A program made the translations under genes and the position numbers. A DNA stretch of 64,000 nucleotides from Haladaptatus sp. DJG-WS-42 (GTDB lineage: Archaea > Halobacteriota > Halobacteria > Halobacteriales > Halococcaceae). The stretch's first letter is position 1, and every line of letters starts with the position of its first letter. The stretch lies in assembly GCF_037198285.1 (NCBI RefSeq), contig NZ_CP147243.1, forward strand, positions 1,302,001 through 1,366,000, written 5' to 3'. The notes beneath the pieces are model-generated. The model ran no database searches. It was not told the DNA's origin and worked only from the letters and a program-made list of their open reading frames with translations. This document shows positions 18,598-27,411 of the stretch, in pieces.

Positions 18598-19893
18598 ATG
18601 CCAGCGCTCCACGACCCGGTGGCACTCGGAGGTGTCGAGCTACCGAACCGGCTGTATCGCGCGCCACTGCTCGAATGCGCCGGCAGTGGTTCGGACGCAC
18701 CAGCGATACTGCGCCGAAAGCTCGAACCAGCAGCCGCCTCTGGCGTCTCGCTCATCTTTCAGGGCGCGACAATCGTCCGGGGCGAGGGGGGGTGTGCAGC
18801 ACCGGGGATGACGCGCGTTCACAACCCGGCGTTCGTTTCGACGCTTTCTGCGGTGACCGACGCGGTTCACGACCACGATGCAAAGATATTCTTGCAACTC
18901 GAACACGGCGGCCTTCGGAGCATGGAGACGTGGCACGCGGGCTACCGCGCCAACCATCCGAATCTCACCCAACTCGCGGTGTCGAAGCCCCCACGACTGC
19001 TTCGAGCGCTCGACCGGATGGGCGTGTTGTCGTACACTCCACACATCCTTTCGACCGACGAGGTGTACGACTTGGCTCGCGATTTCGGCGAAGCAGCGGG
19101 CCACGCCGTCGATGCGGGATACGACGGCATCCACCTCGCCGGGGCGAATATGGGCATCATCCAGCAGTTCCTCTCGCCGTACTACAACCAACGAGACGAC
19201 GAGTTCGCAGACGGGGTTCGCTTCCTCGAGGCGATGTGCGACGAGATACGCACGCACGCGGGAGACGTGCCACTCGTGACGAAAATACCGGCGGAAACGG
19301 CAGCGCCGTGGTTTGTTCGGCGGAAGCTATCGTTCGAGGACGGTGTTGAAATGGCTCGAAAGGCGGCTGACCTCGGCTTTGACGCGCTCGTGCCAGTCGA
19401 GGTTTCGACGTTCTGGGACATGAGCATCGTTCGGGGACGGTTCCCGGCGCGAGCATGGCGGCTCGAACAACTCGAATCGGGCTACGAAGAAGCATTCGGC
19501 GGGCGCTTGCGGGCGCGGGGAGTCGAGCTTGGAAATCGGCTGCAAGCCCGTCGGTTTGCCGATGCAGAGGGGTGGAACGAATCGTTCTGTCGGGCGGTTC
19601 GTGCGGCGGTCGATGTGCCCGTGCTCATGGAAGGTGGCGTGCGAACGCGCCCACAGATCGACCGTCTGCTTTCTTCGGGTGCGTGTGACATGGTCGGGAT
19701 GGCGCGGCCGTTCTACGCAGAGCCGCGACTGGCGGCGCGCCTGCTTTCCGATGGGGAGAGCGCGGTGGTGTGTGAGAGTTGCAACAACTGTACCGTCCCG
19801 CAGGTGACGGGTGCGGACGGGGTGTGTCGGACGCCGAGCGTCCTCAGACGGCGCGGCGAATTCGAGCGGGCGGGCGCGTACGACCGAACATAG
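18598..19893 (+). CDS. NADH:flavin oxidoreductase (Old Yellow Enzyme family) with Fe-S linker
   Basis: 431 aa. A FMN-binding TIM barrel of the OYE / 2,4-dienoyl-CoA reductase family begins with LHDPVALGGVELPNRLYRAP; the FMN-phosphate region is LMEGGVRTRPQIDRLLSSGACDMVGMAR (about residues 342-369). After the barrel comes CESCNNC plus a fourth Cys eleven residues later, the 4Fe-4S motif of the dienoyl-CoA reductase branch. The C-terminal FAD/NAD domains of the full-length enzymes are absent, so it needs another electron donor. The natural substrate is unknown. Confidence 0.87.
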   Translation: MPALHDPVALGGVELPNRLYRAPLLECAGSGSDAPAILRRKLEPAAASGVSLIFQGATIVRGEGGCAAPGMTRVHNPAFVSTLSAVTDAVHDHDAKIFLQLEHGGLRSMETWHAGYRANHPNLTQLAVSKPPRLLRALDRMGVLSYTPHILSTDEVYDLARDFGEAAGHAVDAGYDGIHLAGANMGIIQQFLSPYYNQRDDEFADGVRFLEAMCDEIRTHAGDVPLVTKIPAETAAPWFVRRKLSFEDGVEMARKAADLGFDALVPVEVSTFWDMSIVRGRFPARAWRLEQLESGYEEAFGGRLRARGVELGNRLQARRFADAEGWNESFCRAVRAAVDVPVLMEGGVRTRPQIDRLLSSGACDMVGMARPFYAEPRLAARLLSDGESAVVCESCNNCTVPQVTGADGVCRTPSVLRRRGEFERAGAYDRT

Positions 19894-19939
19894 CCGCTTC
19901 CAAAAGCCTGATACCTCGTGGTTTCGGAGACCTCTTCAG

Positions 19940-20809
19940 ATGAATCTGTCTTCAGCGACAGCAAAGCGCGTCTCGCTTCCGGTCGAAGGCGAGCGCGTCG
20001 ATGTCCGATATTTCGAGGCTGGCGAGGGGCCACCGGTCGTGTTGCTCCACGGCATCGGCCTCGACGCCGCCGCCGTCTCGTGGCGACACACCCTCCCGGC
20101 GTTGGCAGCGACCCACCGCGTCTACGCGCTTGATTTCCCCGGTCACGGCGAGAGTGAAAAGCCGCGTCGGTGCTATACGACCGCGTACTACCGCGAGGTG
20201 CTGTCGGCGTTTTTAGATGACCTCGATATCGAGGCGCCGACGCTCGTCGGCATCTCGATGGGCGGGGCGGTGGCGCTCGGGCACGCGCTTGAAGAGGATG
20301 TCGAGAACCTCGTACTCGTGAACAGCCACGGGCTTGGCCGCGACGCACCATGGCGATTCTCAGCGTCGGTGGCGCTCTGGACACCCGGTTTTGGCCCGCT
20401 TTGGTGGGCCGGGACGACCGGCACGCGGCTGTCGGTTAGAGAGAGTCTGCGCCAGTTCACCAATAGCGCGTCCCCTGAGTTCGTCGAAGATGTGTACGAA
20501 GCAGCCAAAGACCCGGCTGTTGGCGAGACGCTGTCGAGTTGGCAGCGCAGTGAGTTCTTGATTACTGGGTTTCTCACGAATCACGTAGGCGAATTAGCCG
20601 AGGTTGACGTCCCAACGCTGGTGGTTCACGGCGAGGACGACCCGTTGTTTCCGGTGCGCTGGTCGGCGCGCGCAGCCGAGCAGATTCCGAAGAGTTCACT
20701 CTCGGTGTTCGAAGACTGTGGCCACTGGCCGCCCCGAGAGCGGCCAGCCGCGTTCAATGAAGTGATCCAGTCGTTTTTACAGGCAGAACCGGAAGCTGCC
20801 CCGAATTAG
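19940..20809 (+). CDS. Alpha/beta hydrolase
   Basis: 289-aa alpha/beta-hydrolase fold protein. The oxyanion segment is VVLLHGIGLDAAAVSW, the nucleophile elbow GISMGG gives the catalytic Ser, the acid is in VVHGEDDPLFP, and the His is in EDCGHWPPRERP. The ATG at 19940 gives the family's normal N-terminus; the upstream open frame is not conserved in character. It follows the OYE-like gene by 46 nt in the same direction. Family substrates include esters and C-C bonds; nothing here decides between them. Confidence 0.88.
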   Translation: MNLSSATAKRVSLPVEGERVDVRYFEAGEGPPVVLLHGIGLDAAAVSWRHTLPALAATHRVYALDFPGHGESEKPRRCYTTAYYREVLSAFLDDLDIEAPTLVGISMGGAVALGHALEEDVENLVLVNSHGLGRDAPWRFSASVALWTPGFGPLWWAGTTGTRLSVRESLRQFTNSASPEFVEDVYEAAKDPAVGETLSSWQRSEFLITGFLTNHVGELAEVDVPTLVVHGEDDPLFPVRWSARAAEQIPKSSLSVFEDCGHWPPRERPAAFNEVIQSFLQAEPEAAPN

Positions 20810-21429
20810 GCGTCTGGACGTTTATCGAGGAGGACGACGGCTTCGCCGTCGACGATGGTGTCGTCGTCGTCGGTGACGACGGTCGAGAGTCGGTAGCGGT
20901 AGTCGCCGAGGTCTTCGACGATTTCTACTTCCGCAGTGATGCGGTCGCCGATGCGGATTGGGTTGCGGAACTCAACGTCCTGTGAGAGATAGATGACCAG
21001 CCCGGGGAGGCGGGCAAGGGCGGCGCTGATGAGGCCCGCGGCGAGCGTCCCGTGGACGATGCGGCCCTTGAACCGTGTCTTCTCTGCGTAGGGTTTGTCG
21101 AGGTGGAGGCGGTTTGTGTCACCGCTCGCGCGAGCGAACTCGATAACATCGTTCTCCGAGATGGTTTTGGTGAAGCGAACTTTGTCACCGATGTCGAGGG
21201 CGTCGCGGTGGTCGGCGGTGACTTCGACGTCCCAGCCGTCGAGGTCTATCCCGGCGAGGGCGTGTACGTCTTCGTCGTCCGGTGTCGCTGTCGCGCCGTT
21301 GGTCGGCACGGTTGGAACCCCAAAGGCGGCGAGGGTGGCCCGGTTTGCCTCTAGCGCGCTGTTAAACAGTCGAGTAGATGTTTTCATCCACGTTTCAGCC
21401 AAAGACTGATGCCGCGGTTCAGAACTCAT
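20806..21429 (-). CDS. MaoC-like (R)-enoyl-CoA hydratase, divergent from the PHA cluster
   Basis: 207 aa from the preferred ATG (MSSEPRHQ). An in-frame ATG at 21459 would add 10 residues. The hot-dog domain has the hydratase-2 dyad D..H in ASGDTNRLHLD and the conserved GRIVHGTLAAGLIS. Family members hydrate trans-2-enoyl-CoA to (R)-3-hydroxyacyl-CoA, a polyhydroxyalkanoate monomer. A MaoC gene next to phaRPEC is also found in Haloferax mediterranei. Its divergent promoter region holds an inverted repeat shared with phaR. The stop overlaps the hydrolase stop by 4 nt. Confidence 0.85.
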   Translation of the reverse strand: MSSEPRHQSLAETWMKTSTRLFNSALEANRATLAAFGVPTVPTNGATATPDDEDVHALAGIDLDGWDVEVTADHRDALDIGDKVRFTKTISENDVIEFARASGDTNRLHLDKPYAEKTRFKGRIVHGTLAAGLISAALARLPGLVIYLSQDVEFRNPIRIGDRITAEVEIVEDLGDYRYRLSTVVTDDDDTIVDGEAVVLLDKRPDA

Positions 21430-21495
21430 TGATACTTGCGATTCGTTCTCACACATCATAAAGTATTGTGTTGAGATGCACAATTCAGACCACCC

Positions 21496-21524
21496 AATAC
21501 CATTTGATGGTACTGGATGGTATT
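21496..21524. promoter_or_regulatory. Inverted repeat in the maoC/phaR divergent promoter (candidate PhaR operator)
   Basis: AATACCAT and its exact reverse complement ATGGTATT bracket a central ATGGTA, giving three copies of a TACCAT/ATGGTA unit in 29 bp. It lies immediately upstream of the TATA-like TTTATC (about 21535-21540) that precedes phaR by about 30 nt. In Haloferax mediterranei PhaR, an AbrB-type protein, represses phaRP. This repeat is the obvious candidate site here; the assignment is inference. Confidence 0.55.
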
Positions 21525-21569
21525 GACAGTAATCTTTATCCCTTCGGAGGGTGTAGGTGGTGATGAGCA

Positions 21570-21878
21570 ATGACCGAGAATGACGAGATGATGTGGACGC
21601 CGGCGCAGTTTGCCCGGCAGTTCCAGCAGGCGAGCCAGCAGGCACTCGACCAACAGCAGGACTACGTACAGTCCATGTTCGGGTCGAGCACGGGGTCGGG
21701 GCTTTCCGGTCTTTCGCAGCTTGGCGCGATGAGTATGGGCATGGCGACGTTCAAGACCCGTGTCCAGAGCGGGGGGCGCATCAGCATCCCCGACGCGGAG
21801 CGCGAGGCGCTCGATATCCAAGAAGGCGACATCGTTCAAACCGTCGTCATTCCGGTCAAACGCAACAGAGAGGACTAA
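21570..21878 (+). CDS. phaR: PHA-granule-associated transcriptional regulator PhaR (AbrB/SpoVT fold)
   Basis: 102 aa. Residues 1-58 are Gln/Met/Ser-rich and amphipathic, suited to granule binding. Residues 59-102 form an AbrB-type swapped-hairpin DNA-binding domain (FKTRVQSGGRISIPDAEREA). It heads the phaR-phaP-phaE-phaC order known from Haloferax mediterranei, where PhaR represses phaRP and is titrated off by granules. Only 2 nt separate its stop from phaP. Confidence 0.85.
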   Translation: MTENDEMMWTPAQFARQFQQASQQALDQQQDYVQSMFGSSTGSGLSGLSQLGAMSMGMATFKTRVQSGGRISIPDAEREALDIQEGDIVQTVVIPVKRNRED

Positions 21879-21880
21879 TC

Positions 21881-22390
21881 ATGAGTCAATACACCACGCC
21901 CGTTTCGGCAGCATTCGAGATGCAGCGCACGATGATCAACCAGAGCCAGCGCATGGCAGAGCAGTCCGTTGCCTTCCAGAAGAGCATGGGTGAGCTCTTC
22001 CTCAACGGCTTAGAGAGCCAGAAGTCCGCCCAGCAGTCGGGCGTTGCCTTCACGAAGGCCGCACTCCACAGCTACTTCGACGCCATCGAGGCGACGATTC
22101 CTGGCTCCCGCGGCAACGTAGCGCAGGTCCGCGACATCGTTGACGAGCAGTTCGAGACGCTCACCGAAGGGCACTCCGAGCTCTACGACGGCGTCGAACA
22201 AGAGTTCGAGCGCAGCCTCGAAAACTACGATGAGCTCTCAGAAGAGTACCTGAACGCGCTCAACGAGCAGACGAAGCTCGTCCTCGAGAACGCAGAGGAC
22301 ATGGAGTCACAGACGGTCGAAGCCGTCGAACGCTTCGAGTCCCAAGCAGAAGAGTTCCAGGAGCAGGCGCGCGAGCAGCTCGACGCCTAA
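21881..22390 (+). CDS. phaP: Phasin PhaP, PHA granule structural protein
   Basis: 169-aa all-helical protein with heptad-like spacing and no cysteine (MSQYTTPVSAAFEMQRTMI...). It has the length and character of haloarchaeal phasins, which coat polyhydroxyalkanoate granules. The long Glu/Gln-rich coiled region covers about residues 80-165. Its place directly after phaR and before phaE-phaC supports the call. ATG 21881 is taken as the start because it follows phaR by 2 nt. Confidence 0.85.
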   Translation: MSQYTTPVSAAFEMQRTMINQSQRMAEQSVAFQKSMGELFLNGLESQKSAQQSGVAFTKAALHSYFDAIEATIPGSRGNVAQVRDIVDEQFETLTEGHSELYDGVEQEFERSLENYDELSEEYLNALNEQTKLVLENAEDMESQTVEAVERFESQAEEFQEQAREQLDA

Positions 22391-22432
22391 TTCGGCGAAT
22401 CACTTTTCACCGCGGTCACCCGATTATTTATC

Positions 22433-22978
22433 ATGAGTAACATGAGCCAAAACGACATGCAAGCACAGTGGAGTCAATTCGTAGAACAGTGGAACGAGAG
22501 CGTCTCGCGCTCGTTCGAGCAGAACATGGAAGCGCAGTCTGCGTTTATGGACGCCTGGGCCGACGCCTTCGAGGGCTCCGTCCCCGACGAAGACCAATTG
22601 AATCAGGGTATGAAAGGCTATACCCGGGCCTACGAGGTCTGGATGGACGCCGCAGAGCGCATGATGACCCGCGCAGGCGACGTCGCCGAAGGCGAAGACG
22701 TCGACGCGACCGAGTTCCGCGACATCTGGCTCCAGAGCGCGAACAAGGCGTTCAAAGAAGTCATGAGCACCTCGGCGTTCGCTGCTGGCACCGGCCAGTT
22801 CGTCGAGACGATGATGGAAGCGCGAAAGCAGGCAGACGCCGCGAGCGAAGAAGCCCTCCAAGAATGGGGCTTTGCTACCCGCAGTGACGTGATGGAAGTC
22901 GGCGAGCGCCTCGTCGAACTCGAACGCCGCCAACAGCGCGTCGAAGACAAGTTAGACCAGCTCCTAGAGGAGAACTGA
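22433..22978 (+). CDS. phaE: PHA synthase subunit PhaE (class III)
   Basis: 181-aa helical partner of PhaC in class III PHA synthases. The Trp-rich N-terminal segment ([20 protein letters not shown]) and the C-terminal coiled coil ([20 protein letters not shown]) agree with haloarchaeal PhaE. ATG 22442 (MSQND) is an alternative start 3 codons in. phaC begins 1 nt after its stop, so the subunits are made together. A TATTTATC just before the start is too close to serve this ATG unless initiation is internal. Confidence 0.87.
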   Translation: MSNMSQNDMQAQWSQFVEQWNESVSRSFEQNMEAQSAFMDAWADAFEGSVPDEDQLNQGMKGYTRAYEVWMDAAERMMTRAGDVAEGEDVDATEFRDIWLQSANKAFKEVMSTSAFAAGTGQFVETMMEARKQADAASEEALQEWGFATRSDVMEVGERLVELERRQQRVEDKLDQLLEEN

Positions 22979-22979
22979 G

Positions 22980-24431
22980 ATGGCCTATACGAACCCGCTC
23001 GCAGCGACACTCGACCTCCAGCGCCGCGCCTTCGAAGCCGCGACACAGGGGTTTGAAAAGGGCGAAATCGCCCCCGAACAGCTAGAGCGAATGCTCGAAG
23101 TGGACGTGGGCGAGACCCCGAGCGAGGTCGTCTACACGGAGAACAAACTCGAACTGCTCCACTACGAGTCGCGCACCGACGAACAGCACAAGGTGCCAAT
23201 CCTCATCGTGTACGCGCTCATCAACCGGCCGTACATCTTAGACCTCCAGCCAGACCGCAGCGTGGTTCGCCACCTGCTCGATGCAGGTCACGACGTGTAC
23301 CTCATCGACTGGAACGAACCGTCCCGGATGGACGCCCACCTGACGCTCGACGACTACGTCAACCGCTACATCGAAAACTGCGTGGACGTGGTGCGCGAGC
23401 GCGCCGAGCAAGACTCGATTAACATCCTCGGCTACTGCATGGGCGGCACCATGAGCGCGATGTACGCCGCACTCCACCCCGAAAAGGTGCGGAACCTCGG
23501 GCTGATGGCCGCGGGACTGTGCTTCCGCGACACCGGCGGCGTCCTCGAAATGTGGGGCGACGAGAAGTACTACTCGCCGTCTGACGTGACCGACACGTTT
23601 GGCAACATGCCAAGCGACATGCTCGACATCGGCTTCGCGCTGATGGACCCCGTTGACAACTACGTCAACAAGTACGTCCGCCTGTTCGATAATCTCGAAA
23701 ACGAAGACTTCATCGAGAACTTCGGCCGGATGGAGCAGTGGCTCTCTGACGGCATCGACGTTGCCGGAAAGACCTACGTCCAGTTCTTAGAGGATATCTA
23801 CCAGCAGAACAAGCTCTACAAAAACGAGCTTGAGCTGAACGGCACGCGCGTCAACTTAGAGAACATCGACATGCCCGTGCTCCAAATCATGGGCGAGTAC
23901 GACCACCTCATCCCACCGGAGTCCTCAAAACCGTTCAACGACGTCATCGGCAGCGACGACACCGAGACGTTCGAGTTCCCGACGGGCCACATCGGCCTCT
24001 CGGTCTCGGGCAGTTCGCACCGCGACCTCTGGCCGCGCGTGAGCGAGTGGTACCTTGAGCGCTCGCAGGTCGAAGAAGTCGACGACGAACCGGAAGCAGC
24101 CGAGCCGGAAGCTGAAGAACCTGTGGCTGAAGAATCGGACGCCGACGCAGAAGCAGAATCGGCAGACGAACCGATGGACGAAGACGAAGCAGCGACCATC
24201 GAAATCGAAGACACCGGAGACGCAGACACCCAGCAGTCGAGTCTCGTCGCCGAGGACGACGCAGCACCGGATGTCGAAACCGTAGACGGCATCGGCCCAA
24301 CGTACGCAGACCGCCTGCGCGCGGCCGGTATCACGACGGTGACCGACCTCGCCGTCGCAGACGTAGAGACGCTTGCGGAGATTGCAGAGGTCTCTGTCTC
24401 GCGGGCTGAGTCCTGGAAAGACCAACTCTAA
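22980..24431 (+). CDS. phaC: PHA synthase subunit PhaC (class III) with helix-hairpin-helix tail
   Basis: 483-aa polymerase of (R)-3-hydroxyacyl-CoA into polyhydroxyalkanoate. The lipase-like box GYCMGG places the nucleophile at Cys153; Asp308 (GEYDHLIPP) and His337 (GHIGLS) complete the triad. Residues 1-360 are the catalytic domain. An acidic linker (about 365-430) joins it to a C-terminal helix-hairpin-helix module ([17 protein letters not shown]). Haloarchaeal PhaC proteins are known to carry a longer C-terminus than bacterial class III enzymes. It works with PhaE encoded 1 nt upstream. Confidence 0.94.
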   Translation: MAYTNPLAATLDLQRRAFEAATQGFEKGEIAPEQLERMLEVDVGETPSEVVYTENKLELLHYESRTDEQHKVPILIVYALINRPYILDLQPDRSVVRHLLDAGHDVYLIDWNEPSRMDAHLTLDDYVNRYIENCVDVVRERAEQDSINILGYCMGGTMSAMYAALHPEKVRNLGLMAAGLCFRDTGGVLEMWGDEKYYSPSDVTDTFGNMPSDMLDIGFALMDPVDNYVNKYVRLFDNLENEDFIENFGRMEQWLSDGIDVAGKTYVQFLEDIYQQNKLYKNELELNGTRVNLENIDMPVLQIMGEYDHLIPPESSKPFNDVIGSDDTETFEFPTGHIGLSVSGSSHRDLWPRVSEWYLERSQVEEVDDEPEAAEPEAEEPVAEESDADAEAESADEPMDEDEAATIEIEDTGDADTQQSSLVAEDDAAPDVETVDGIGPTYADRLRAAGITTVTDLAVADVETLAEIAEVSVSRAESWKDQL

Positions 24432-24467
24432 GCAATTCATTTCTTTTCTGCCCCCGAAGTGTGAGCT

Positions 24468-25208
24468 ATGCTCACAAACCAAACCTGTCTAGTGACGGGG
24501 AGCTCTCGGGGCATCGGTCGTGGGATTGCGCTCGATTTGGCGAGCCACGGCGCAACGGTCGTCGTGAACTATCGGTCGGGTGAGGCCGAGGCGGCGGGTG
24601 TGGTCGAGGAGATTGAAGCGAACGGCGGAACCGCCGTCGCGATGCAGTGTGACGTCTCTGCGTACGACGAGGTCGCCGCGTTGTGCAAGCGCGTCCACGA
24701 CCGCGTTGGCCCCATCGACGTGCTCGTGAACAACGCGGGCATCACCATCGACAAGACGTTCACCAACATGACCCGCGAAGACTGGGACCGCGTCATGGAC
24801 GTGAACTTAGGTGGAGTGTTCAACTGCACGAACTGCTTTTTCGACGACTTGCTCGATGCAGAGCACGGCCGACTCATCAACATCTCGAGCGTCGTTGGTC
24901 AGCAGGGGAACTACGGGCAGGCGAACTATGCGACGACCAAGAGTGGCCTGTTTGGGTTCACCCGGACGATTGCCCTCGAAATGGCGCGGTCTGGGTCGAC
25001 AGCAAACTGCGTTGCACCGGGCTTCGTCAAGACCGACATGCTCGACATCGTCCCGTCGGAGGTTCAAGAGAAAATCCTCACGCGCATCCCCTTGGGCCGG
25101 TTCGCCAGCGTCGAGGACATCACTGGAATGGTGAGCTACGTGGCGAGTCCGAAATCCTCGTACATGACCGGGCAGGTGCTCTCGGTCAACGGCGGCATGG
25201 ACTGGTAG
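24468..25208 (+). CDS. phaB: Acetoacetyl-CoA reductase-like SDR (PhaB/FabG)
   Basis: 246-aa short-chain dehydrogenase. The cofactor loop is TGSSRGIG (residues 10-17), NNAG is present, catalytic Ser lies in ISSVVGQQG, and YATTK supplies the Tyr/Lys pair. The C-terminus VNGGMDW is typical of FabG/PhaB. Located 36 nt behind phaC, it most likely makes (R)-3-hydroxybutyryl-CoA from acetoacetyl-CoA with NADPH. A general 3-oxoacyl reductase role cannot be excluded from sequence. Confidence 0.85.
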   Translation: MLTNQTCLVTGSSRGIGRGIALDLASHGATVVVNYRSGEAEAAGVVEEIEANGGTAVAMQCDVSAYDEVAALCKRVHDRVGPIDVLVNNAGITIDKTFTNMTREDWDRVMDVNLGGVFNCTNCFFDDLLDAEHGRLINISSVVGQQGNYGQANYATTKSGLFGFTRTIALEMARSGSTANCVAPGFVKTDMLDIVPSEVQEKILTRIPLGRFASVEDITGMVSYVASPKSSYMTGQVLSVNGGMDW

Positions 25209-25238
25209 TGGCGTTCGCGCGGTGGCTCACAGCGGAGC

Positions 25239-25244
25239 TTTTTT
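25239..25244 (+). terminator. T6 tract behind the pha operon
   Basis: A run of six T follows GC-rich sequence 31 nt after the phaB stop, the usual form of an archaeal intrinsic terminator. It separates the pha genes from the next gene. Confidence 0.4.
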
Positions 25245-25268
25245 GCGGGTGGTTGTCTCCACTAAGCC

Positions 25269-25712
25269 ATGCGAGTGAGTGTCATCGGCGGAAGCACGGT
25301 GGACGACGCGACCTACGAAGCCGCCGTCGAAGTCGGCAGAGAGCTCGGGCGACGCGGCCATACGGTCATCTGTGGTGGGCTCGGTGGCGTGATGGAAGCC
25401 GTCTGTCGCGGCGCGCGCGAGGAGGGTGGACACACGATTGGCATTCTCTCGGGGTCAGACCCGACCGCGGCAAACGAATACGTTGAAACAGCGCTCGCGA
25501 CGGGCTTGGGAAACGCCCGAAATGTCCTCGTTGTGATGAACGGGACGGGCGTCATCGCAATCGACGGTCATTACGGAACCCTGTCAGAAATCGCCCACGC
25601 GCTTGATTTCGGGAAACCCGTCTGTGGACTCAATACGCATGATATCGAGGGAATTGAATCGGTGGAGTCACCAGAACGGGTCGTTTCGCGCCTCGAACAG
25701 ATTGTCTTGTGA
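25269..25712 (+). CDS. TIGR00725/LOG-like Rossmann protein
   Basis: 147-aa single-domain protein. The N-terminus MRVSVIGGSTVDDATYEAAV and the GGLGGVMEAVCRGA segment are those of the small 'possible lysine decarboxylase'/LOG relatives, which bind nucleotides with a Rossmann-like fold. A Thr-rich IDGHYGTLSEIAHAL segment replaces the PGGxGTxxE motif of true LOG phosphoribohydrolases, so cytokinin-type activity should not be assumed. It stands alone with short intergenic regions on both sides. Confidence 0.75.
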   Translation: MRVSVIGGSTVDDATYEAAVEVGRELGRRGHTVICGGLGGVMEAVCRGAREEGGHTIGILSGSDPTAANEYVETALATGLGNARNVLVVMNGTGVIAIDGHYGTLSEIAHALDFGKPVCGLNTHDIEGIESVESPERVVSRLEQIVL

Positions 25713-25804
25713 TGGGAAGTCGAGAGAAAAAGGTAATGTATCTGTCCAGCAGAGTATACCAAAGGAGATGACTGTTCGGATTGGAAATGTGACAGAGGTG
25801 TGCA

Positions 25805-26581
25805 ATGAGCGGCAGTGAAAACGCCACTAGTGACGCAGATTTCCACGACGCCGTTGAGTCACTCGAGCAGTTGGGGCTGACGACCTACGAGGCAAAGGTG
25901 TTCATCACCCTCCAGCGCCTGCGGACGGGGACCGCCCGCGAGGTAAACGACGCGACGAGCGTGCCGCGCTCGCAGGTGTACGCCACCGCAGAGAGCCTCG
26001 AATCACAAGGACTCGTCGAGATTCAACAATCGAATCCGATTACGTACAAGCCCGTAGACATCACGCAGGCCCGCGAACTGCTCACCGAACGCTTCGAGCG
26101 CGAGCAAAATCGCGCGTTCAGCTACGTCGAGCAGGCGATTTCAGAGGGGACGGGCATCGAAGAGCGCGAAGACATCTGGACGATAAGCGGGGCGGCGCGC
26201 ATCAACAATCGCGCGGTGAATCTCATCGAGACGGCGGACGACCGCCTCATCCTCGGAACGGGCGACACCCGCCACTTCCCGCCTGAGGTGTGTGAAGCGC
26301 TCGCATCGGCCGCCGCACGCGGGGTTTCGGTCAGCGTACTCAGCGACGATGACGGCGTCAACGAGATTGCAAGCGACCTTGGCGTGAGCACGGAACCCGC
26401 GCGTGGCTATCGGCCAAGCGACGACCAGACCGGGCGGATCTTGCTCGGCGACGACGACATTATCCTACTCTCCGTGTCCGCCCACCGCTCGGGCGAAGAA
26501 GCGGGCCTCTGGAGTGCGGACACCGAGTTTGCGACTATTCTCATGCAGGTTGTCGAAGCCGGGCTGTACGAAGGGTTCTGA
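25805..26581 (+). CDS. TrmB-family transcriptional regulator
   Basis: 258 aa. The N-terminal winged helix (LEQLGLTTYEAKVFITLQRL ... TSVPRSQVYATAESLESQGL, about residues 17-75) is the TrmB type. The C-terminal part (about 105-255) resembles the PLD-like effector domain of short TrmB proteins rather than the sugar-binding domain. It probably regulates metabolism, possibly neighbouring enoyl-CoA or PHA genes, but no operator is identified. A GGAG element lies near the start. Confidence 0.85.
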   Translation: MSGSENATSDADFHDAVESLEQLGLTTYEAKVFITLQRLRTGTAREVNDATSVPRSQVYATAESLESQGLVEIQQSNPITYKPVDITQARELLTERFEREQNRAFSYVEQAISEGTGIEEREDIWTISGAARINNRAVNLIETADDRLILGTGDTRHFPPEVCEALASAAARGVSVSVLSDDDGVNEIASDLGVSTEPARGYRPSDDQTGRILLGDDDIILLSVSAHRSGEEAGLWSADTEFATILMQVVEAGLYEGF

Positions 26582-26649
26582 CGCTGGCCATCGCCAAAAA
26601 ATCCGCCATCGGCAACTACTTTGCACCGGAAACGAGTGACTGTGTACCA

Positions 26650-27411
26650 ATGGCATACGAGACGCTTCTCGTTGAGCGCGACGCTGGTCGTGTCACCGTA
26701 ACGCTGAACCGCCCAGAGAAACTGAACGCGATGACCGGCGAGATGTTCGTCGAGTTGCGCGCGCTGTTTCGGGAGTTAGCAGACGACGACGTAGACGTGG
26801 TGACGATTCGCGGCGCGGGTGAGCACTTCTCTGCGGGCGTGGACATGTCCGGCGTCCCCGAGTGGGCAGAGCAGAAGCCAATCGACGTGCGCGACAACCT
26901 CGAAGTCGTCCACGACGCGCTTAGAAGCTTAGAAGCGCTCGACGCGCCCATCATCGCCGCCATCGACGGCTACGCGCTCGGCGGCGGTCTCGAACTCACG
27001 CTTGCCTGTGACATCCGCGTGGCGAGCCACCGGGCACAGTTCGGCCTCCCCGAGGCGAACGTCGGCCTCGCGATGGACTTAGGCGGGTCACAGAAACTCC
27101 CCGGTATGATCGGCGAAGGGATGACCAAGTGGCTCATCATGACGGGCAAGAACATCGACGCAGACCGCGCCTTTGACGTTGGCCTCGTCGAACAGGTCGC
27201 CGAAGAAGGCGAGTTCGACGAAATGGTCGCAGAGTTAGAAGACACGCTCGCAGAAAAGCCGACGTACGTGCTTGGCATCGCAAAGCGCCAAGTCCACTCG
27301 GTGCGCCCGCTCAATCTCGATGAGTCGATGAATCAGGCGCTCCACCACGCGCTCACGGCGTATCAAGAAGACGAGACTCAGAAGCTGGTCACCGACTTCT
27401 TAGACCGTTAG
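26650..27411 (+). CDS. Enoyl-CoA hydratase/isomerase (crotonase family)
   Basis: 253 aa. The oxyanion-hole segments HFSAGVDMSG and ALGGGLELTLACD are intact. The two catalytic glutamates of classical enoyl-CoA hydratase correspond to the region around LPEANVGLAMDLG, where only part is retained, so isomerase or hydrolase activity is possible. It probably acts on CoA thioesters in fatty acid or polyester metabolism, given the nearby pha cluster. It converges with the next MaoC gene (4-nt overlap). Confidence 0.87.
   Translation: MAYETLLVERDAGRVTVTLNRPEKLNAMTGEMFVELRALFRELADDDVDVVTIRGAGEHFSAGVDMSGVPEWAEQKPIDVRDNLEVVHDALRSLEALDAPIIAAIDGYALGGGLELTLACDIRVASHRAQFGLPEANVGLAMDLGGSQKLPGMIGEGMTKWLIMTGKNIDADRAFDVGLVEQVAEEGEFDEMVAELEDTLAEKPTYVLGIAKRQVHSVRPLNLDESMNQALHHALTAYQEDETQKLVTDFLDR

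Noticed and set aside
25605-25640. LOG-type cytokinin-activating activity of the small Rossmann protein
   Set aside because: The PGGxGTxxE motif is not conserved, so that activity should not be assigned.
26620-26640. TTGCACCGGAAACGAGTGAC before the crotonase gene
   Set aside because: About three quarters of the core matches, but the G-run is missing; kept out of the list of boxes.
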